A DNA stretch of 11,959 nt from Candidatus Sulfopaludibacter sp. SbA3. GTDB taxonomy: Bacteria > Acidobacteriota > Terriglobia > Bryobacterales > Bryobacteraceae. Within the stretch, counting starts at the first letter, position 1, and each line of letters begins with the position of its first letter. The stretch is taken from the NCBI GenBank assembly GCA_945861255.1, contig CAMAUG010000094.1, forward strand, positions 1-11,959, in the 5' to 3' direction. The notes under the pieces are model-generated. The model did no database searches. It worked only from the letters and a program-made list of their open reading frames with translations, and had not been told where the DNA came from. The position numbers and the translations under genes were made by a program. Shown in pieces: positions 1 through 7,597 of this stretch.

Positions 1-497
1 AGTATTACCTGAACGGAAAGCTGGCCAGCGAAATGAAGGACAACGAACTGGCGCGCATCCGCAATCAGGAAATCGGCTTCGTATTCCAGACATTCAATTT
101 GCTGGCGCGCACCGAGGCGCTGCGCAATGTGGAGCTGCCGCTCATCTACGCGGGCGTCTCGCGCAAGGAACGGGAAGTCAAGGCCAGAGCCGCGCTACGG
201 GCCGTGGATCTGGAACAGCGCATCCACCACAAGCCCAGTGAGCTGTCCGGGGGCCAGCGCCAGCGCGTGGCCATCGCCCGCGCGCTGGTGAACAATCCGT
301 CGCTGCTGCTGGCCGATGAACCCACCGGCGCGCTCGATACTGCCACGGGCAATGAGATCATGGCGCTATTCGATCGCCTGCACCAGCAAGGCAACACCAT
401 CCTGCTGGTGACGCATGAGCACGACATCGCCATGCGCGCCCACCGCATCGTCTACATGCGCGACGGGAAGATTGAGCGGGATGAGCGGATCAAATAG
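1..497 (+). CDS. ABC transporter ATP-binding protein, MacB/LolD type (5' end outside window)
   Basis: This is the ATPase subunit of an ABC transporter of the MacB/LolD/DevA class, which powers export or lipoprotein-type extraction together with FtsX-like permeases at the inner membrane. The reading frame is already open at base 3, so the gene begins upstream and Walker A is missing from view. Visible in order are the Q-loop (VFQTFNLL), the ABC signature LSGGQRQRVAIARAL, Walker B with LLLADEPTGALD and its catalytic Glu, and the H-loop in VTHEHD. The C-terminus is short, ending shortly after the usual RIVYMRDGKI stretch, as in family members of about 225-240 residues. An internal ATG at 33 exists but is not the true start, because family homology continues upstream of it. 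No permease lies downstream. The next gene is convergent, so the partner permease or adaptor is probably to the left, outside the window. Family assignment is firm; the cargo is unknown. Confidence 0.95.
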   Translation, partial: YYLNGKLASEMKDNELARIRNQEIGFVFQTFNLLARTEALRNVELPLIYAGVSRKEREVKARAALRAVDLEQRIHHKPSELSGGQRQRVAIARALVNNPSLLLADEPTGALDTATGNEIMALFDRLHQQGNTILLVTHEHDIAMRAHRIVYMRDGKIERDERIK

Positions 498-520
498 TTT
501 CCGGCCGCTCCGACTCGACG

Positions 521-3256
521 CTACCGCGTAATTCCCGCCTTCTTGAAATCCCCGGCCTTGAAGTAAGAAATCCCCGCCGGGTCCAGGTACTTCTTCACCG
601 TCGCGTTGATCTGCGCAGTGGTGAGGGCTTGGACCTTCTTGTCCAAGTCGGCCTCCCGCGTCATGGTCCAGCCGAATTGGGCATTACGGGCCAGCAGGCG
701 GCCCAAGCCCGCGTCCTGCGAACGGCCAAGCGTACGGTCGTCCATATAGGTCTTCCGGGCGGCGGCCACTTCCTCCTCGCCGAAGCCGTCTTTCAACAGC
801 TTGGCGACTTCGTCCTTAAAGGCGCCTTCTACCTTGAGGATGTTTTCCGGCGCGCAAATGGCCTGCACGGCGAACTGCGCGAATTTCGAGCGCAAAGACG
901 CCGTAAAGCCGCTGCGCACACCGTAGCTCAAACCATCTTTCTCGCGAATCCGGGCGAACAGGCGGCTCTTCAGATCGCCGCCGAACATATCGTTGGCCAG
1001 CATCAGCGCCGGGTAATCCGGGTGGTCTTCATTCATCTCCAAGCTGAAACCGCCGGCGAACAGGGCGTTGGCCTTGTCCGGCGTCTCTATCATTTGATTC
1101 ACCACTTCCACGTTGTCGCGCACTCGCAGAATCTGCGTGTATGGCTGCGGGCTCTTCCAGTTGCCCAGCTCGGCCTCGGCTATCTTGCGGACCTCGGCCG
1201 GATCGAAATCGCCGACGATGGCGATCTCCGCATTGGATGCACCCAGGAAATCCGCATAGAATTTCTTGGCATCCGCCAGCGTGATCTTGTTGAGATTCTC
1301 GATGTCCTCCTCAAACGACGTCGCGTGCCGCGGATCGCCGTTGGGATAACGCGAGAAATGCCTGCGCATGGCCAGCGGAGCCAGCGCCTGAGGTTCCCTG
1401 CGGCTGGCCTCCACCCGCGCGAGTGAAGATTGGCGAAGCGGCTCGAATTCAGATTCCGGGAACGACGGCTGGCGCAGCACCTCCGCCGCCAGACGCAGCG
1501 CCGCGGGCAGGCTGGCGCGCACCGTATCCAAGGTGACGTTGGCATCGCCGTCGCTTGCGCTGGCAAACATCCGGATCTTCAGCTTGTCGAGCTCGTCCTG
1601 CAACTGCTGCCGGGTGTGCTTCTGCGTGCCGCGCATCAGCATGGCGCCGGCGAACTGCGCCGCGGTTGCTTTGCCGAACATGCTCTTTTCGTTGCCGTAA
1701 TGTAGAGCCATTACGGCGTTCACGGAGCCGCCGCGCGTTTTCTTGGGCAGCATCACCAGCTTCAGACCGTTGGCCAGCGTCACGGTCTGCGTCCGGGCGT
1801 CGATGTTCGCCGGCGACGGATCGAACACCTCGCCCGCCGCCACCGCCGCGCGGCCCGTATACGTATTGAGCACCGCGGATAGGTCCGGCGCGGACTTGAT
1901 TTCGGCGCGCTCCGGAGGCGTGTCCGTGGGAATGAACTGGCCGATGGTCCGGTTGGACGGCTTCAGGTAAGCCTTTGCCACTCTCGCCACGTCCTCCGGC
2001 ATCACTTTTTCCGTGCGGTCGCGGTCCAGGAACATTAGGCGCCAATCGCCCATCGATGCCCACTCGCTCATGATGCGCGACACGCGTCCGGTGTTGTTGA
2101 ACATCAGCTCGAAATCCTTCAGCTGGCTGGTGCGGATGCGGTCCACTTCTTCTTTGCTGGGCGGTTCCTTGGCTACTTCATCCACCACGCGCAGGATGGT
2201 CTGGCGCACGTCGTCGAGCGACCCTTCCTTGCGCACCGTCGCCGTAATCAGCAAATAGCCCGCGTCCCTAAGCTGGTTGTTCTCCACGCGCACGGAGACG
2301 GCCTTCTTGGTTTCCACCAGCGCCTTATACAAGCGCCCAGCGGGCGCATCGTCGAGAATGGACCCCAACACGTTGAGCGGCGTCGCGTCCGGGTCGCCGC
2401 CCGAAGGCACGTGATACGCCACCATGATGATCTGGCTATCGCCCACGCGCCGCAGCGTCACTTCGCGCTCGCCGTCTTGTGTGGGTTCCTCCGTGTAGGT
2501 CTGGGGAAGCTGCCGCGTAGGTTTCGGAATGGCGCCGAATGTCTCCTTGATCCACTGGAGAGTCTTCGCTTCATCGAATTTACCAGCCACTACCAGGACG
2601 GCGTTATCCGGCTGATAGTAGTTCCTGTAGAAAGCCTGCAAGCGGTCGATCGGCACCTTTTCGATATCGGAGCGGGAACCGATGGTGGTCCGCCCGTAGT
2701 TGTGCCACAGATAGGCGGAGGCGACCACGCGTTCCTCCAGCACCCGGCCCGGGCTGTTTTCGCCGCGCTCGAATTCGTTGCGCACCACCGTCATCTCCGC
2801 GTCCAGATCCTGGCGCGAGACACGCGAGTTGACCATGCGGTCCGCTTCCATTTCGAGCGCCCAGCGCAGGTTTTCGTCCGTCGCGGGCATGGTCTCGAAA
2901 TAGTTGGTGCGGTCATAGGACGTGGTGCCGTTAAAGTCGCCGCCATGGTTGCGGATCTCCGTCTTCACGTCGGGATGTTTCGGGGTGCCCCGGAAGAGCA
3001 TGTGCTCCAACAGGTGCGCCATGCCGGATTCGCCGTAGCCTTCGTGCCGGGAACCCACCAGGTAGGTGACGTTCACCGTCACCGTGGGCTTAGAGGCGTC
3101 TGAAAACAGCAACAGCTTCAGACCGTTGTCATACCGGTATTCCGTGATTCCCTCGACGGATGCGGCCTTCGTCTGGGCATACGCGGTGTGGACGGCCAGT
3201 GCCAGAACGCAGCACAAGCCAGCCCGTAAAACGAGCGAGAAAGCTTTCGTTTTCAT
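521..3256 (-). CDS. Secreted two-domain M16 family zinc metallopeptidase
   Basis: This 911-residue protein is a pitrilysin-like (M16) peptidase with two fused halves. It starts with a Sec signal peptide: basic MKTK, a hydrophobic stretch to about residue 23, then AYA before a likely cut near residue 27. It should therefore act in the periplasm or outside the cell. The N-half carries the inverted zinc motif HLLEH at residues 81-85, with the distal zinc ligand in the NEFE stretch near residue 161, the expected spacing of about 76. The C-half begins near residue 490 with a second M16 fold lacking HxxEH. It carries the Arg/Tyr substrate-binding pair region (SRLFARIREKDGLSYG, about 764-779). So one half is catalytic and the other completes the clamshell. 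The ATG at 3256 directly precedes the signal peptide, although the ribosome site is weak. The gene is convergent with the ABC ATPase (23-base gap) and divergent from the ATP-grasp gene. Its substrate is unknown. Confidence 0.95.
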   Translation of the reverse strand: MKTKAFSLVLRAGLCCVLALAVHTAYAQTKAASVEGITEYRYDNGLKLLLFSDASKPTVTVNVTYLVGSRHEGYGESGMAHLLEHMLFRGTPKHPDVKTEIRNHGGDFNGTTSYDRTNYFETMPATDENLRWALEMEADRMVNSRVSRQDLDAEMTVVRNEFERGENSPGRVLEERVVASAYLWHNYGRTTIGSRSDIEKVPIDRLQAFYRNYYQPDNAVLVVAGKFDEAKTLQWIKETFGAIPKPTRQLPQTYTEEPTQDGEREVTLRRVGDSQIIMVAYHVPSGGDPDATPLNVLGSILDDAPAGRLYKALVETKKAVSVRVENNQLRDAGYLLITATVRKEGSLDDVRQTILRVVDEVAKEPPSKEEVDRIRTSQLKDFELMFNNTGRVSRIMSEWASMGDWRLMFLDRDRTEKVMPEDVARVAKAYLKPSNRTIGQFIPTDTPPERAEIKSAPDLSAVLNTYTGRAAVAAGEVFDPSPANIDARTQTVTLANGLKLVMLPKKTRGGSVNAVMALHYGNEKSMFGKATAAQFAGAMLMRGTQKHTRQQLQDELDKLKIRMFASASDGDANVTLDTVRASLPAALRLAAEVLRQPSFPESEFEPLRQSSLARVEASRREPQALAPLAMRRHFSRYPNGDPRHATSFEEDIENLNKITLADAKKFYADFLGASNAEIAIVGDFDPAEVRKIAEAELGNWKSPQPYTQILRVRDNVEVVNQMIETPDKANALFAGGFSLEMNEDHPDYPALMLANDMFGGDLKSRLFARIREKDGLSYGVRSGFTASLRSKFAQFAVQAICAPENILKVEGAFKDEVAKLLKDGFGEEEVAAARKTYMDDRTLGRSQDAGLGRLLARNAQFGWTMTREADLDKKVQALTTAQINATVKKYLDPAGISYFKAGDFKKAGITR

Positions 3257-3312
3257 TTGTTCTTAGGCTATCAGACGTGGAGGCAGGCGAAGGGTTAGCC
3301 AACCGGACGCAC

Positions 3313-3370
3313 CCGAGCCCGTTATCCGTCCAACACAGGCACCCACCAATGCTTACGCAGAGGGGCTCGG
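3313..3370. repeat. 8-bp perfect inverted repeat in divergent spacer
   Basis: CCGAGCCC at 3313-3320 is matched by its exact reverse complement GGGCTCGG at 3363-3370, with 42 bases between the arms. It lies in the 212-base spacer between the M16 peptidase (-) and the ATP-grasp gene (+). It could be an operator pair or part of a leader structure. An 8-bp match in GC-rich DNA can also occur by chance. Confidence 0.35.
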
Positions 3371-3401
3371 CGGCGGCTGCGTTCCCGTGCCGGAATCTTA
3401 C

Positions 3402-3438
3402 GGAGGGACTACGGAACCAATCAGAGTAGTAGCCCTCC
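3402..3438 (+). promoter_or_regulatory. Hairpin in the 5' leader of the ATP-grasp gene
   Basis: GGAGGG-A-CTAC at 3402-3412 pairs with GTAGCCCTCC at 3429-3438. This gives a 10-bp stem with one bulged A and a 16-base loop. The structure ends 30 bases before the GTG start at 3469. One arm contains a strong purine GGAGGG tract, so folding could hide or expose that tract. No known riboswitch consensus is recognisable. There is no T-run after it, so an intrinsic terminator is unlikely. The role is inferred only from position. Confidence 0.4.
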
Positions 3439-3468
3439 CGTCAGAGGTACCCTGAAATTAGGCGATCC

Positions 3469-4416
3469 GTGGAATACGACCTTGTAGTCCTCTTCGAACA
3501 TCCGGAATGGCAGAAGCCCCTGTGGGCAGCGCTCGACCGCCGCGGCGTCCGTTATTCCGCGTTCGACCTGAAGCGTGCGGCGTTCGATCCGGACGCGGCT
3601 CCCGCGGCTCCGCTCTATTTCAATCAGGCCAGCCCCAGCGCCTACGTGCGAGGCAACACGCGCGCGGTGCCGCTGGCACTGTCGCTGATGCGTTCTCTGG
3701 AGACGGGCGGTGCGCGCGTGCTGAACGGCTCGCGGGCGTTTCTGCTGGAGCTCAGCAAGTCCGCGCAAGCCGCGTTGCTTGGGAAACTGGGAATCCCGCA
3801 CCCTCGCTCGCTGGCCTTTAACGAACCGGACTCCGCGCTCGAGCAGTGGACCGGCGGCTGGCCCGCCCTACTCAAGCCGGAACAAGGCGGCAGTGGCGCG
3901 CGCATGTATCTGCTGCATTCGCCCGAGGAGCTGCGCCAATTGCTGCTGGAGCAACCATCGCTGTGGCTGCCGGACAATCTATTGCTGCTGCAAGAGTACT
4001 TCCCGGTGGACGCCGCCCGAGGCATTGTGCGCATGGAATTTCTGGGCGGCAAGCTGTTGTATGCGATGCGCGTAGTCTCACACGGCGCTTTCAATCTGTG
4101 TCCCTCGGAAGCATGCAACCCGGAAGGCGGCGGTGACGCGCATTGCCCAGTCCCGGAGCAAGCGCTCGCCCAGCCAGTGGAGTTCTTTCCATACGCAACA
4201 GTGCCCACCGCCGCCGTCGCAATGGGTGAGAAGATCATGGCATCCGGCGGCCTGGACGTCGGCGGCATTGAATATCTGGAAGCAGCCGATGGCCGGCTCA
4301 TATTCTACGATGTAAACGCCAACTCCAACCTCCGCGCCCCCATCGGGCAGGCGTTCGGCTTCGATCCGTTCGAACGCGTGGTGGATTATTTGACGGCGGA
4401 AATCGCGCGCGGTTAA
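3469..4416 (+). CDS. ATP-grasp domain ligase of unknown substrate
   Basis: This 315-residue protein reads as an ATP-grasp ligase, an enzyme that uses ATP to activate a carboxylate and join it to an amine or thiol. The N-terminal 90 residues look like the pre-ATP-grasp Rossmann-like domain. They are followed by KLGIPHPRSLAF, a typical entry to the ATP-grasp fold. Nucleotide-site features are LLKPEQGGSGARM with the probable ATP lysine at 136, the hinge-type LLLQEYF with Glu176, and the metal-binding end YDVNANSNLR, with Asp281, Asn283 and Asn285 as likely ligands. A loop at about 211-226 carries three cysteines (211, 216, 226). The start is GTG with a weak purine site (AGGCG) just upstream; no better start lies in frame. 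No signal peptide or membrane segment is seen. The flanking genes do not reveal the acceptor. It is broadly RimK-like, but no specific subfamily can be assigned. Confidence 0.82.
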   Translation: MEYDLVVLFEHPEWQKPLWAALDRRGVRYSAFDLKRAAFDPDAAPAAPLYFNQASPSAYVRGNTRAVPLALSLMRSLETGGARVLNGSRAFLLELSKSAQAALLGKLGIPHPRSLAFNEPDSALEQWTGGWPALLKPEQGGSGARMYLLHSPEELRQLLLEQPSLWLPDNLLLLQEYFPVDAARGIVRMEFLGGKLLYAMRVVSHGAFNLCPSEACNPEGGGDAHCPVPEQALAQPVEFFPYATVPTAAVAMGEKIMASGGLDVGGIEYLEAADGRLIFYDVNANSNLRAPIGQAFGFDPFERVVDYLTAEIARG

Positions 4417-4443
4417 CGGCGGTGAGAGTGAAAACCAAATAGG

Positions 4444-4458
4444 AAGCGGTGGCCGCTT
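4444..4458. terminator. Short perfect hairpin between convergent genes
   Basis: AAGCGG at 4444-4449 and CCGCTT at 4453-4458 form a perfect 6-bp stem with a 3-base loop, 28 bases after the ATP-grasp stop. The spacer 4417-4574 lies between two convergent genes, where a shared terminator is expected. There is no T-run on either side, so any termination activity is speculative. Confidence 0.3.
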
Positions 4459-4574
4459 ACGGAAGCCACGCGCGCCGCGTCCACTCAAAGTCCGCATCAT
4501 CGAGGCCGAGGATTGTGCGGCTCAAGCTTCAGCCCTTCCGCGGGGTCGAGCGCCGGCCAAGCCGGACTGCCCAA

Positions 4575-5366
4575 TCACTCGCGCGTCGAATACGTTATGA
4601 AGGTCTTGTATTGGCCGGCCAGACTGGGATGCACGTACCAGTCGTCGACCTCCCAGGAACGCACGCGCACATAACCTCGTGCTTCCAGCAGTCCGCGAAC
4701 GCGCTCCCGCTTCTCCGTTTCGTAGTTATGCTCGATGGTGAACGATCCCACTTCGTGCCGGTCAAGTGACAAGCCGCGAAGTACGTCGAACTCGGCGCCT
4801 TCCACGTCGATATTCATATAGTCGATCCACTTTGGGGCCTTGGCTTTCTCCAATACCTCGTCTAGCGTGGCGGTGACGAACTCGACCAGCGGCGACTTGG
4901 AAAGCTGGTCTTTGTACTTCCCCAAATCCGATTCGATGCCACCCAAGATACCCGCCGCTCGGAACTTTACCGTTTTGCCGCTCTCGCCGCTTACAGGTTG
5001 CCGGAAGACCTGGCACGTGCGATGTTGCATGTTTTCCGGGTATGGATCAATGCAAATTCCCTTCCAGCCCATCTGGTCGAGCAGGTAGGTATTAGAGATC
5101 GTTTCGCCGTCGGCGGAACCGACGTCCACATAGTAGCCATTGCTCTTACCATGTCCTATCGCAAATGCAACCCACAAATCTTGTTGAAATTGACCGCGGC
5201 TTTCTTGAAGATGCAAGAGCCTTCGAAAGGTAGCTACCACGTTCCGGCCAGTTGGCAGTTCGTAGGCGAAGCGCTGGAATTCGAAAATCCGGCCGAATGC
5301 GACGCCGAGATAGAATGCATCAGCGACGACTGCCGCCAGGCAGACAATAATGACCGCGCGTCGCAT
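4575..5366 (-). CDS. FkbM family methyltransferase with N-terminal membrane anchor
   Basis: This is an S-adenosylmethionine-dependent O-methyltransferase of the FkbM (Methyltransf_21) type, a family that commonly methylates sugars or polyketides. Counting from the ATG at 5366 (263 residues), an uncleaved anchor-like hydrophobic stretch spans about residues 4-25 behind basic MRR. The SAM-binding motif I, VDVGSADGETISNT, is at 80-93, the acidic post-I IDPYP at 106-110, and the family hallmark NIDVEGAEFDVLRG at 185-198. It closes with VDDWYVHP near 240-247, typical of the family end. A GTG at 5399 with GGGGAG upstream would add 11 residues and is a credible alternative start. I prefer 5366 because it puts the positive charges directly before the membrane segment. 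The gene is divergent from the GT-C-like protein, which fits a membrane-linked glycan role; this is inference. The substrate is not known. Confidence 0.88.
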   Translation of the reverse strand: MRRAVIIVCLAAVVADAFYLGVAFGRIFEFQRFAYELPTGRNVVATFRRLLHLQESRGQFQQDLWVAFAIGHGKSNGYYVDVGSADGETISNTYLLDQMGWKGICIDPYPENMQHRTCQVFRQPVSGESGKTVKFRAAGILGGIESDLGKYKDQLSKSPLVEFVTATLDEVLEKAKAPKWIDYMNIDVEGAEFDVLRGLSLDRHEVGSFTIEHNYETEKRERVRGLLEARGYVRVRSWEVDDWYVHPSLAGQYKTFITYSTRE

Positions 5367-5589
5367 GAATGTCACGCCCTCAGGCGGCGCCAAAATCACG
5401 CTCTCCCCGCGCTTGAGTTCGCATGTTCAAGCACAGAGTGTAACACCAATTCCGCATGTCCCGCGGTGAACGATTCAAGTGGGAATGCAAAGCCATCGGC
5501 GCGCTGAATCACCCCAACTCTTGTACAATGCCGGCTGGTCCGCGCCCATCTGGCCGGCGTACCGCCCCGTTTTTCATCGGCGCTTGGAG

Positions 5590-5595
5590 TATACT
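5590..5595 (+). promoter_or_regulatory. Possible -10 box (TATACT) upstream of the GT-C-like gene
   Basis: TATACT at 5590-5595 is one base from the sigma-70 consensus TATAAT and stands out in GC-rich DNA. It would place a transcript start near 5602, about 50 bases before the GTG at 5651. No convincing -35 element lies 16-18 bases upstream. It sits in the 5400-5650 spacer between the divergent FkbM and GT-C-like genes. If it is real, the longer reading frame from 5456 cannot be the expressed start. Confidence 0.25.
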
Positions 5596-5650
5596 GCTTG
5601 AAGCCTCGCGAACCGAAACGGAGATCGCGATTGAGAACGCAAAATACCGA

Positions 5651-6754
5651 GTGAAAATTCCGGCTAGATCCGTTTCCACGACCCGGTACCGAAGCCTGCG
5701 TCGCCGACAGGCGCTTCTGGTTTTGGCGCTGCTGGTGCTGGCGGTGGGCGTCTGCCTGTTCCTATCCGTTGGACCACCCCCTAAACTCGGCGGACCCGTT
5801 GGGGTCCAAGGCGATGTCGCGTTGTATACCGCCGTTGTCGAACGATTGCACGCGGGTGAAGACTACTACGACGTCATGGGCGTCGAATTGCAATCGCGAG
5901 GCTTCCCCGTAAGCTCTGTGTTCAACTGGCGTACGCCCCTTCACCTGGAACTGATCGCTCATCTACCGGCTCTCGATGGGGCACGCGCTTTGTTGCTGGC
6001 GGTGGCGATTTGCGCCATCGGGTTGAGTGCGGCGTCGGCATGCCGTGACGGACTTTACGCGTTGGCTTATTTGCAATCGGTGCTTTTAGGCTGTTCCTTT
6101 GTGACGGTGTATCCGTTCGTGCTATTCGGCGAAGTTTGGGCGGGCGTGTGTATCACCCTATCGGTGGCGTCGTATGCGTTTGGTTGGCGTTATGCCGGCG
6201 TCTCGGCGGGAGTGGCGGCGCTTTTTTTTCGCGAGCTGGCGCTGCCCTACGCGTTCATCGCCGCTTTCCTCGCCTACCGCGAACATCGGCGTTCGGAACT
6301 GTTGATCTGGCTGGCGGGAATCGGAGGTTGGGCGATTTACCTGGGCCTGCATGCGAGCGCGGTTTTGTCGCGCGTTCCGCCGTCGGTCGCGGCGCTAGGT
6401 GTGGACCGCTGGATTCAGTTCGGCGGCATGCGCTTCATTCTCAGCACCAGTAGGATGGGCCTCTTGCTGGGCCTTCCTTTCTGGCTGGCGGCGTTGTACC
6501 TTCCGCTTGCCGTCCTCGGATTGGCCGGGTGGAAAAACCCGGTGGCGCCTTCCGTTGGGGCGACGGTTGTAGCCTACCTGCTGGCCTTCGGCGTGGTGGG
6601 CGCTCCATCCATGAACTATTACTGGGGGGGGATTTACAGCCCCCTGCTGGCCTTCGGCGCCGCATGGGCCATGCCCGCGTGCCGCGATTTAGCGCGCGCC
6701 GCAGGCCTGCTAGGTTGGATCCGGCTAAAATGGGCGCGGCTGCGTGCCGCGTAA
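5651..6754 (+). CDS. Polytopic membrane protein, GT-C glycosyltransferase-like
   Basis: This is an integral membrane protein of about 367 residues from the GTG at 5651. A basic N-terminus (RYRSLRRRQ) precedes the first membrane helix, residues 21-40. The first outside loop contains GDVALYTAVVERLHAGEDYYDV, with Asp55 and Asp71-Tyr-Tyr. It is followed by NWRTPLHLELIAHLP and a long run of hydrophobic helices. This order resembles lipid-linked-sugar GT-C transferases (GT39/GT87/ArnT-like), in which an acidic residue in the first loop is catalytic. I cannot name a subfamily, and a plain 'membrane protein' is the safe fallback. The frame is open from an ATG at 5456, but residues encoded by 5456-5650 look non-coding (no helix, erratic composition) and no ribosome site precedes that ATG. 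GTG 5651 also lacks a good site, so the start is uncertain. The gene contains a T8 run (6222-6229) and a G8 run (6624-6631). Confidence 0.7.
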   Translation: MKIPARSVSTTRYRSLRRRQALLVLALLVLAVGVCLFLSVGPPPKLGGPVGVQGDVALYTAVVERLHAGEDYYDVMGVELQSRGFPVSSVFNWRTPLHLELIAHLPALDGARALLLAVAICAIGLSAASACRDGLYALAYLQSVLLGCSFVTVYPFVLFGEVWAGVCITLSVASYAFGWRYAGVSAGVAALFFRELALPYAFIAAFLAYREHRRSELLIWLAGIGGWAIYLGLHASAVLSRVPPSVAALGVDRWIQFGGMRFILSTSRMGLLLGLPFWLAALYLPLAVLGLAGWKNPVAPSVGATVVAYLLAFGVVGAPSMNYYWGGIYSPLLAFGAAWAMPACRDLARAAGLLGWIRLKWARLRAA

Positions 6755-6771
6755 CCCGTAGTCCGTCTCAA

Positions 6772-6827
6772 GCGTTCATCGCTGAACGCCGGCCGCCAGG
6801 AATGCGGCGTGGGGAATCCGCGCCGCA
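6772..6827. terminator. Two tandem hairpins between convergent genes
   Basis: GCGTTCA at 6772-6778 pairs perfectly with TGAACGC at 6783-6789 around a TCGC loop. A second stem, TGCGGCG at 6803-6809 with CGCCGCA at 6821-6827, follows. Both lie in the 78-base gap between the convergent GT-C-like gene and menG, where bidirectional termination is expected. Neither has a clear T-run, so this is a position-based call supported by perfect stems. Confidence 0.5.
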
Positions 6828-6832
6828 GGACT

Positions 6833-7597
6833 TCATTTCCTGCCCAAATGAAGGGCCACCGCCCCACACGTCATCCGTTCAAATTGCACCTTAGCGAAGC
6901 CCGCCGCGCGCATCTGCTCCGCCAGTTCTTCCGCGCCGGGGAATTTGCGGATGGATTCCGGCAGGTACGAGTATGCCTCCCGCGAGCCGGAGATCAAGCC
7001 GCCCACCAACGGCAGCACGCGCGTGGAAAAAAATCCGTACAGCGCGGCGAACATCGGATTTACCGGCTGCGAGAACTCCAGAACCGCCAGTACGCCGCCC
7101 GGTTTCAACACGCGCATCAGTTCGTCCAGGCCTTGCCGATAGTTCGCCAGGTTGCGGAACCCGAACGCCACCGTAATCAGATCGAGCGACGAGGATTTCA
7201 GCGGCAAGGCCAAAGCATCGGCCTCAAACAGAGGCGAGCGCAGTTTCTTCGCGGAGATTTTGCGATGCGCCTCCACCAGCATCGGGTGGCAGAAATCGCT
7301 GCCGAGGATCAGCGGCGAGGCCGCTCCACACCGCGCTTCCATGGACAGCAGCACGTCGGCGGTACCGCAGCACAGGTCCAGCACGCGCGCGCCGGGTCTG
7401 GCCAATATGTCCGCCACGCGTTCCACCGTGCGTGCCCGCCAGCGCCGGTCCAGATTGAAAGAGAGCAGATGGTTCAGCAGGTCGTAGTGCCCGGCGATGC
7501 GGCCGAACATGCCGCGCACCCAGCGGGAGGCGGCTTCTTCGCCCGCCGCGCCGCGCGGTGTCGTTCCCGTGGACGCGGTTCCGTCAGCCGTCTTCAT
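6833..7597 (-). CDS. menG: Demethylmenaquinone methyltransferase (MenG/UbiE)
   Basis: This 254-residue SAM-dependent C-methyltransferase performs the last step of menaquinone synthesis, methylating demethylmenaquinone. The same family, as UbiE, also serves ubiquinone synthesis. The UbiE signature region YDLLNHLLSFNLDRRWR is at 38-54, the SAM motif I VLDLCCGTAD at 72-81, an acidic post-I GSDFCHPML at 99-107, and DALALPLKSSSLDLITVAFGFRN at 127-149. The second signature MRVLKPGG is at 161-168. The first 25 residues (Thr/Gly/Ala-rich) are an extension before the conserved core. The ATG at 7597 overlaps the aroB stop by four bases (ATGA), which suggests translational coupling and one transcript. 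If the organism is an acidobacterium it probably uses menaquinone, so menG is preferred over ubiE; that choice is inferred. Confidence 0.95.
   Translation of the reverse strand: MKTADGTASTGTTPRGAAGEEAASRWVRGMFGRIAGHYDLLNHLLSFNLDRRWRARTVERVADILARPGARVLDLCCGTADVLLSMEARCGAASPLILGSDFCHPMLVEAHRKISAKKLRSPLFEADALALPLKSSSLDLITVAFGFRNLANYRQGLDELMRVLKPGGVLAVLEFSQPVNPMFAALYGFFSTRVLPLVGGLISGSREAYSYLPESIRKFPGAEELAEQMRAAGFAKVQFERMTCGAVALHLGRK

Noticed and set aside
1449..2063. 204-codon second minus-strand frame inside the peptidase
   Set aside because: It is out of frame with the M16 protein and shows only Arg/Gly-rich low-information sequence.
2411..3103. 230-codon plus-strand open frame within the peptidase
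   Set aside because: It is antisense to the M16 catalytic domain, without motifs.
3160..3429. Possible small precursor peptide for the ATP-grasp ligase
   Set aside because: The frame overlaps the peptidase signal-peptide region in antisense, has no repeated core or leader-like pattern and no good ribosome site. A graspetide-type cluster (ligase plus precursor plus exporter) is not supported, even though a peptidase and an ABC ATPase are nearby.
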